A stretch of 5,316 nucleotides of DNA from Actinomycetota bacterium (GTDB lineage: Bacteria > Actinomycetota > Actinomycetes > Propionibacteriales > Nocardioidaceae), in assembly GCA_009702305.1 (NCBI GenBank), contig WLIH01000240.1, positions 1-5,316 on the forward strand, read 5' to 3'. Both the position numbers and the translations under genes were made by a program. The notes under the pieces are model-generated. The model searched no databases. It saw only the letters and a program-made list of their open reading frames with translations, and was not told the origin of the DNA. This document shows positions 1 to 4,091 of the stretch, in pieces. The stretch's first letter is position 1; each line of letters starts with the position of its first letter.

Positions 1-797
1 CCCGCGTGCACGATCTGGAAGTGGTCGATGTAGCCGTCCGGCTCGTCGAAGTCACCGTCCTCGTCGAAGTCGTAGCGGTCCTGGAGGTCGAAGGTCTTGA
101 GGTAGTCCTGGATGCGCTGCATCGTCCAGCCGTCGTCCAGCTTGAGCTGGGTCCACTCGGCCAGCGCGTCGCGGACGAGGAACCAGGTGTTGTTGCAGAC
201 CACGTCGCCGCAGACGTCGCGGCCGTAGCGAGCCTGGTTGAAGGGGACCTTGACCCACTCCGTGACGTCGCCGTCGACGGAGTACTTGCCGTGCGACTGC
301 GTCTCGTAGAAGTTCTTCATCCGCTTGTCGTACATGTCGGCGAAGTGCGCCTGGCTGTAGTCCTTCTGCCAGATCGTGCTGGTGTCCGTCGACCGGTTCG
401 GCTTCGGGATCTGGTTGTGCAGCGGTCCGAGGTACGTCGTCGCGTCGGTCTCGCCGTCAGGGAAGGCGGAGTGGCGGGTGTCGCCGAACTCGGCGAGCAC
501 CACGAAGATCTTGTCGGTCCCGGTCTGGGCCACCTTGGCGAAGGTGCCCTTGCCGACCTTCTGCACGTCACCCTTGCCGCCCGATCGCAGCCGCTGCTCG
601 AGCCCGGCCTGACGGATCGCCTCGTAGCGCTTCTGCCACGGCATCGTGCGCAGGTCGGGGTGGGCCAACGACCCGTCGACCGCGCTCTCGACGTCGGGCG
701 CGGCCGGACCGGCCACGGACGGGGCGGCGAGCGGCACCATGGCCGCCGCGCAGAACAGTGATGCGGTCGCCAGAGCGGCAACCTTGGTCCTTCTCAA
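1..797 (-). CDS. Secreted M6 family metalloprotease (immune inhibitor A type), N-terminal part
   Basis: This is the N-terminal 265 codons of a secreted zinc metalloprotease of peptidase family M6, related to Bacillus immune inhibitor A. It should act outside the cell on protein substrates. The start is TTG at 797, chosen because AGGAGG lies 6 bases upstream and because it yields a good signal peptide: MRRTK, a hydrophobic stretch at about residues 6-29, and a likely cleavage after SVA (27-29). A propeptide-like stretch follows (about 30-95). The family core then begins: a strand IFVVLAEFGD (97-106), GPLHNQIPKP (124-133), the STIWQKDYSQAHF stretch (140-152), a YSVDGDVTEWVKVPF segment (172-186) and the acidic DFDEDGDFDEPDGYIDHF stretch (243-260). 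The zinc-binding HExxH motif would lie further on and is outside the window, so catalytic competence cannot be judged. C196 and C201 could form a disulfide. The next genes lie 206 bases upstream on the same strand, so it probably has its own promoter. Family assignment is firm; substrate is unknown. Confidence 0.92.
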   Translation of the reverse strand, partial: MRRTKVAALATASLFCAAAMVPLAAPSVAGPAAPDVESAVDGSLAHPDLRTMPWQKRYEAIRQAGLEQRLRSGGKGDVQKVGKGTFAKVAQTGTDKIFVVLAEFGDTRHSAFPDGETDATTYLGPLHNQIPKPNRSTDTSTIWQKDYSQAHFADMYDKRMKNFYETQSHGKYSVDGDVTEWVKVPFNQARYGRDVCGDVVCNNTWFLVRDALAEWTQLKLDDGWTMQRIQDYLKTFDLQDRYDFDEDGDFDEPDGYIDHFQIVHA

Positions 798-828
798 CTC
801 GAGCCTCCTGAGGGGGTCACCTCGAGGC
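798..828 (-). promoter_or_regulatory. Possible RNA hairpin masking the protease ribosome site
   Basis: Two copies of CTCGAG (798-803 and 821-826) bracket the AGGAGG ribosome site, and the right-hand copy in mRNA order ends directly before the TTG start. They could pair as a 6-bp stem. An alternative 5-bp pairing, GCCTC (828-824) with GAGGC (807-803), would bury the ribosome site itself. The complementarity is seen directly; folding and any regulatory role are inferred. In GC-rich DNA short inverted repeats also arise by chance. Confidence 0.35.
804..809 (-). promoter_or_regulatory. Shine-Dalgarno site of the M6 protease gene
   Basis: The minus strand reads AGGAGG here, a full consensus ribosome site, 6 bases before the TTG at 797-795. 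It decides the start, because no ATG precedes the hydrophobic signal-peptide stretch in this frame and the first in-frame ATG (codon 20) would remove most of that stretch. The site is flanked by two CTCGAG copies (798-803 and 821-826) that could fold over it in the mRNA. Confidence 0.8.
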
Positions 829-941
829 ACCGAGAGCCCCGAGAGCAGGCCGTGCACCACGCCGGGTCACGGCGCGGCCTCCACGGCCCGATGGGCGAGT
901 CGACCCGAGCCGGGGCCCCTAGCGGAAGACCGGAGGACGAT

Positions 942-958
942 CGTTATCGCACCGTTAT
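942..958. repeat. Direct repeat CGTTAT, 11-bp phased, upstream of the protease gene
   Basis: CGTTAT occurs at 942-947 and again at 953-958, so the copies begin 11 bases apart, about one helical turn. The pair is an AT-richer island in a very GC-rich gap, about 145-160 bases upstream of the protease start and about 45-60 bases beyond the stop of the upstream gene. Phased direct repeats are typical binding sites for OmpR/PhoB-type response regulators, and the minus strand here (GATAACG, CATAACG) could also hold a -10-like element. No clear -35 partner was seen. A role in protease control is inference. Confidence 0.3.
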
Positions 959-1003
959 GAGTTCGGGCGTCGCCATCACGGCACACCGTCGTTGGGATCG
1001 CCC

Positions 1004-2071
1004 CTACGGCTGGTGGCTGACCGTCATCGACCGGTCGCCGAAGCGCACGACGTCCCCGTCGCGCAGGGTGACCGGGCGCCCGGCCGCGAGCTCGCGGATG
1101 GACCCCTGTCGCACCAGCAACGAGCCGTTGGTCGAGCCGCGATCCATGACGACCAGATCGCCATCGGGCACCACCTGGAACTGTGCGTGCGTCTTGGAGA
1201 CCGACATGTCGTCCGACGACAGCGGCACGAGGTGGCGGACCGGCTCACCGGGCCGCGCCTCGGGACTACGGCCGACCAGAGCGAGGCCCTCGACCACGAA
1301 CGCCTCGCCGCTGTCGAACGCCACCCGCCACCGGGCGCCGTCCGCGGTCGTCGCAGCCGCATGGCGGGGCGCGGGGGCCGGAGGCACCGTCGGAGCGGCC
1401 GGCGAGGGCGCGGCGGCCGGCGTAGGGATCGGGGGCGCCGGGATCGGGAGCGCCGGCGTCGTCGGGGGTGCGCTGGGCGGCAACCTCGGCGGCACGGGTC
1501 GGGCCGGCACCGGGGCGGGCGCCCGCGAGGCCGGCACCAGCCGCAGCGCGGTGAGGTTGACGATGCCGCGCGGTCGCACCTGGGGAGCCAGCTCGACCTC
1601 CTGGACCGGGCGGACGTCGACGACCACGGCGTGCGCGAGGTGGTCGTGCCATGCCCGGCGGCGGCGTCCGGGATCGAGCATCGCCGTCCAGGCCAGGGTG
1701 GCCAGACCGAGTCCGAACGTCGGCAGGCCGGCCACGCCGAGCACGAGTCCGCGCAGGATCGCCGCGACGACGCCGATCGGCTCGCCCGTCCGGTCGTCGA
1801 CGACCCGCAGACCCGTCAGCGCCTTGCCTGGCGTGATCCCGGTGATGCCGAGCACGACCGCCGAGATCAGCGACACGGCCGCGACCACCAGCGCGATGGC
1901 GCCGACGCCCGCCAGCACCCGGCCCTGGTCGATCAGGGTGCGCCACACGATCGCCCCGGCGACGGCGTACAGACCCCAGGCGACGAGCCGGTCGACGGCG
2001 CAGGCGTAGAAGCGTCGGTCGAACTCGGCTGCGGCACCGGCCGGCGCCGGAGCCTCGAGGACGGCGCTCAC
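1004..2071 (-). CDS. RDD membrane domain protein with C-terminal FHA domain
   Basis: This 355-residue protein joins an N-terminal RDD membrane domain to a C-terminal FHA phosphothreonine-binding domain. RDD hallmarks are RR at 19-20 with D27, the TPGKALTGLRVVD loop (80-92) and WHD at 141-143. Hydrophobic segments lie at about 29-46, 53-76 and 108-131. RRRR at 136-139 suggests that what follows is cytoplasmic. A Pro/Ala-rich linker spans about 184-236. The FHA domain (about 247-353) keeps the binding residues: GRSP at 267-270, S292-x-x-H295 and DRGSTNG at 310-316. The start is GTG at 2071-2069, which overlaps the preceding TGA as GTGA; AGGTGA lies 7 bases upstream, supporting this choice. The stop is TAG at 1006-1004. 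It is the last gene of the operon with the PP2C phosphatase and the soluble FHA protein. It probably recruits phosphothreonine proteins to the membrane; the role of the RDD part (transport or anchoring) is unknown. Confidence 0.93.
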   Translation of the reverse strand: MSAVLEAPAPAGAAAEFDRRFYACAVDRLVAWGLYAVAGAIVWRTLIDQGRVLAGVGAIALVVAAVSLISAVVLGITGITPGKALTGLRVVDDRTGEPIGVVAAILRGLVLGVAGLPTFGLGLATLAWTAMLDPGRRRRAWHDHLAHAVVVDVRPVQEVELAPQVRPRGIVNLTALRLVPASRAPAPVPARPVPPRLPPSAPPTTPALPIPAPPIPTPAAAPSPAAPTVPPAPAPRHAAATTADGARWRVAFDSGEAFVVEGLALVGRSPEARPGEPVRHLVPLSSDDMSVSKTHAQFQVVPDGDLVVMDRGSTNGSLLVRQGSIRELAAGRPVTLRDGDVVRFGDRSMTVSHQP

Positions 2072-3225
2072 GGGTTCATCACCTGGATGCTCACGCCGTC
2101 GCCCAGGTCGAGCAGCGCGCCCGGGATCAGCTGCACCGGGATGCCGGGCTGCAGCGCCTCCGACGGCAGGCCGGGCTGCACCAGCACCGTGCCGTTGGTC
2201 GACCCGAGGTCGGTCACGACGGCCGTGCCGTGGTCGGCGCCCGACCCGGGCCGGATCTCCAGGTGGGTGGAGGAGATCTCGTGGTGCGGGCTGGTCACCG
2301 TCACCAGGCGCGGCTGCTCGGAGGCCGTGAACCGCCGCGCCTCCGGGGCGCGGCCGACCAGCACCAGCCGGTCGACCTCGACGCTCTCGCCGTGGGAGAA
2401 GTGCAGCACCGCGACCGGCGTCGCGACGACGTCGGGCGCGAAGGCCTGCCCGGGGATGCCGGGCGGGCCGGCGAACGCAGCGGCGTCCCAGCTGCCGGAG
2501 CGGGTCAGCCCGTCATGGTCGTGTCCGGGCGACGGGGCGGCGGTACGCGCCGTGTCGCTCGCGTCGTCCATCGGCGACGGCTCGACGGGAGCCGGTGCCG
2601 CCGGCGGGCTGCTCGGGGGCGGGCTGCTCGGGGGCGGTGAGGTCGGAGGCGGGCCGGTCGGCGGAGGCGAGGTCGGCGGAGGCGAGGTCGGCGGAGGTGA
2701 GGTCGGCGGGGGGCCGGCCGGGGGCGGCGGCAGGTGGGGCGGGGGCTGCGTCGCGGTCGGCTGGGCGGCGCGCGGCGGGTCGTCGAGGCGAGCGACCCGC
2801 ACGAGTCCCTCGCCGATGACCAGGTCGACAGCCTCGGACTCGTGCGGGTCGGCTGCGGCCACGACCCGCACCGACACCGCCTCGACGCCGGGCAGCGACC
2901 GCTCGACCCAGGTCGTGGCGGCGGCACCCTCGAGCTCGACGGTCTCGGCGGCGGTGGTCAACGAGCAGGTCACGTCGCCGCGCACGATCGCCCGGGTGAG
3001 ACCGTCGGACTCGCTCACCAGCACGAATCCGGCCACCTGGCGCAGGCCCGCGGAGACCAGCGCGTCGAGCACGTCGTCGGCGCTGGCCCCACCGTCGACC
3101 AGCTCCCACAACCCGGCCACCCGCGACGAGGCGGACGGCGCGACGGCCACCACGAACGACGGCGCGAGGACGGCGTACCACTCACCGGGGCGGTAGCTGC
3201 GGGGTCGGTGGAGGGCGTCGCTCAT
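2068..3225 (-). CDS. FHA domain protein with unrecognised N-terminal domain and Pro-rich linker
   Basis: This is a soluble 385-residue protein with no signal peptide or membrane segment. Residues 1 to about 148 form a mixed helix/strand domain that I cannot assign to a named family; visible marks are YRPGEWYAVLAPSF (11-24), the helical GLWELVDGGASADDVLDALV run (38-57) and VVRVARL-like strands near 141-147. Residues 151-215 are a Pro-rich linker with eight pentapeptides (PPPTS type) at 167-206. The FHA domain (about 270-384) has every usual phosphothreonine-binding landmark: GRAP at 291-294, S318-x-x-H321 and DLGSTNGT at 339-346. The ATG at 3225-3223 overlaps the PP2C stop (ATGA), and GGGAG lies 7 bases upstream. 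It should read a phosphorylated partner and bring the N-terminal domain to it. Its place directly after a phosphatase gene suggests a Ser/Thr phosphorylation circuit. The FHA call is firm; the protein's purpose is unknown. Confidence 0.93.
   Translation of the reverse strand: MSDALHRPRSYRPGEWYAVLAPSFVVAVAPSASSRVAGLWELVDGGASADDVLDALVSAGLRQVAGFVLVSESDGLTRAIVRGDVTCSLTTAAETVELEGAAATTWVERSLPGVEAVSVRVVAAADPHESEAVDLVIGEGLVRVARLDDPPRAAQPTATQPPPHLPPPPAGPPPTSPPPTSPPPTSPPPTGPPPTSPPPSSPPPSSPPAAPAPVEPSPMDDASDTARTAAPSPGHDHDGLTRSGSWDAAAFAGPPGIPGQAFAPDVVATPVAVLHFSHGESVEVDRLVLVGRAPEARRFTASEQPRLVTVTSPHHEISSTHLEIRPGSGADHGTAVVTDLGSTNGTVLVQPGLPSEALQPGIPVQLIPGALLDLGDGVSIQVMNP
2079..2084 (-). promoter_or_regulatory. 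Shine-Dalgarno site of the RDD-FHA gene
   Basis: AGGTGA on the minus strand lies 7 bases before the GTG at 2071, inside the last codons of the upstream FHA gene. With the GTGA stop/start overlap it supports GTG as the true start and translation coupled to the upstream gene. Confidence 0.6.
2608..2727 (-). repeat. Tandem 15-bp repeats encoding PPPTS-type pentapeptides
   Basis: Eight consecutive 15-base units encode PPPAG, PPPTS three times, PPPTG, PPPTS and PPPSS twice in the linker of the FHA protein. Some units are almost identical in DNA. On the plus strand GCGGAGGCGAGGTCG fills 2661-2675 and 2676-2690, with one T for C in 2691-2705; a different unit, GGGCTGCTCGGGGGC, is perfectly duplicated at 2606-2620 and 2621-2635. 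This identity points to recent slippage or recombination, so repeat number may vary between strains without breaking the frame. Confidence 0.85.
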
Positions 3226-4046
3226 GGGAGGGCTCCCAGCTTCTGCTCGAGACTCTCGCGCTGACGCTCGGAGTCGTAGGGGTGATCGGGCGCCAGGCCG
3301 ACGACGTCGATGACGACGGCCGTGGCATTGTCGCGCCCGCCGGCGGCGACCGCAGCCGCGACCACTTGATCGGCGGCATCGCGGGGGTCGGCCGTGCGAG
3401 CGAGGATCGCGCCGATCTCAAGGTCGTCGATCATCCCGCTCACGCCGTCGGAGCACAGGACCAGTCGCTCGGCCGCCGGCAGCGGGAGCAGGAAGTAGTC
3501 GGCCTCGACCGGGTCGAGGCCGCCGAGGGCACGGGTCACGACGTGCCGCTCGGGGTGGTGGGCGGCGTCCGCCTCCGTGATCGCGCCCGCGTCGACGAGC
3601 TCCTGGACGACACTGTGGTCGACGCTGACCTGCTCGAGCGCGCCCTCGACGAAGCGGTAGATCCGCGAGTCGCCGAGGTTGGCGAGCAGCCACTTGGGCT
3701 GACCGGACTCCTCGACGAGCAGGGCGACGACCGCGGTCGTGCCGGAGTGGAACGACGCCCCCGCGCCCGCGGCGCGCTGCTCGAGCCCGAAGCGCTCGAT
3801 GCGCCGCTGGCACTCGTCGAAGGTGCGCGCGACCTCCTCGGCGCCGCGCGCCGGGTCGTAGCCCTGGTCGGCGAGCCGGGCGAACTCCTCCACCACGATC
3901 TGACTCGCGACGTCGCCGCCGTCGTGCCCGCCCATCCCGTCGGCCACCACGAAGACCGGCGGGGCCGCGAGGAACGCGTCCTCGTTGATCTCCCGCACCC
4001 GTCCCACGTCGGAGGCGGCGCCGTGATGGAGCTCGACCTGCTTCAC
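3222..4046 (-). CDS. PP2C family (PPM) serine/threonine protein phosphatase
   Basis: This is a soluble metal-dependent Ser/Thr phosphatase of 274 residues, about the size of a bare PP2C catalytic domain. It should remove phosphate from Ser/Thr residues of proteins in the cytosol. The usual motifs appear in order: DVGRVREINEDA (13-24; E22/D23), VADGMGGHDGG (34-44; metal-binding D36), SGTT (101-104), NLGDSRIY (123-130), DHS (143-145), HVVTRALG (168-175), LCSDGVSGMIDD (197-208; D200) and GGRDNATAVVID (236-247; D239). No transmembrane segment follows, unlike mycobacterial PstP. I place the start at GTG 4046-4044, just ahead of the conserved domain, with GGGG 7 bases upstream. The frame stays open to 4349, but that part lies antisense to the divergent gene and lacks homologous sequence. 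It is first in a three-gene operon; its stop overlaps the start of the FHA gene (ATGA). Substrates are likely phosphothreonine proteins read by the two FHA products. Confidence 0.95.
   Translation of the reverse strand: MKQVELHHGAASDVGRVREINEDAFLAAPPVFVVADGMGGHDGGDVASQIVVEEFARLADQGYDPARGAEEVARTFDECQRRIERFGLEQRAAGAGASFHSGTTAVVALLVEESGQPKWLLANLGDSRIYRFVEGALEQVSVDHSVVQELVDAGAITEADAAHHPERHVVTRALGGLDPVEADYFLLPLPAAERLVLCSDGVSGMIDDLEIGAILARTADPRDAADQVVAAAVAAGGRDNATAVVIDVVGLAPDHPYDSERQRESLEQKLGALP
3233..3237 (-). promoter_or_regulatory. Shine-Dalgarno site of the FHA gene
   Basis: GGGAG on the minus strand lies 7 bases before the ATG at 3225, within the last codons of the PP2C gene. It can pair with the CUCCC just before the ATG (a GGGA/UCCC stem with a 4-base loop), so ribosomes finishing PP2C could expose it. 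The site is clear; the pairing role is inferred. Confidence 0.55.
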
Positions 4047-4051
4047 CGCTC

Positions 4052-4064
4052 GACCCCAGGGGTC
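4052..4064. promoter_or_regulatory. Perfect interrupted palindrome GACCCC-A-GGGGTC, candidate operator
   Basis: A 6+1+6 perfect inverted repeat sits in the 42-base gap between the divergent PP2C and helicase-associated genes. It overlaps the likely ribosome site of PP2C (GGGG) and would lie at about -40 to -28 of a plus-strand transcript starting near 4092. It could be a dimeric repressor site controlling both directions, or an RNA element (5-bp stem, 3-base loop) over the PP2C ribosome site. The symmetry is direct observation; function is inferred. Confidence 0.4.
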
Positions 4065-4078
4065 TGCCGTGGGCGCGA

Positions 4079-4084
4079 TAGCGT
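4079..4084 (+). promoter_or_regulatory. Candidate -10 box for a leaderless transcript
   Basis: TAGCGT fits the TAnnnT core of actinobacterial -10 boxes and ends 7 bases before the ATG at 4092, so transcription would begin at or next to the start codon. No Shine-Dalgarno sequence precedes the gene, as expected for a leaderless mRNA. There is no convincing -35. On the other strand the overlapping TATCGC (4080-4075) could serve the phosphatase operon, giving a leader of about 20 bases. Both are weak matches. Confidence 0.4.
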
Positions 4085-4091
4085 GGGCATG

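Noticed and set aside
6..761. Open frame of 251 codons on the plus strand
   Set aside because: It is antisense to the M6 protease and gives a low-complexity Val/Leu/Arg protein. The minus frame has a ribosome site, a signal peptide and family motifs.
738..797. Lipoprotein signal in the protease leader (Cys at residue 16)
   Set aside because: The residues before the Cys (ASLF) do not fit a lipobox, which needs a small residue at -1, and an ordinary signal-peptidase site (SVA) follows.
830..1003. Rho-independent terminator after the RDD-FHA gene
   Set aside because: Small GC-rich inverted repeats such as GGGGCCCC (912-919) are present, but none is a long stem followed by a T-run on the minus strand.
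2600..2730. CRISPR-like or minisatellite array
   Set aside because: The 15-base units are in frame, directly adjacent without spacers, and encode a Pro-rich linker.
992..3196. Open frame of 734 codons on the plus strand, and an overlapping 385-codon one at 852-2009
   Set aside because: They lie antisense to the FHA and RDD-FHA genes, whose domains and motifs are clear. Their translations are Arg/Gly/Ser-rich without recognisable domains, as expected for stop-poor shadow frames in GC-rich DNA.
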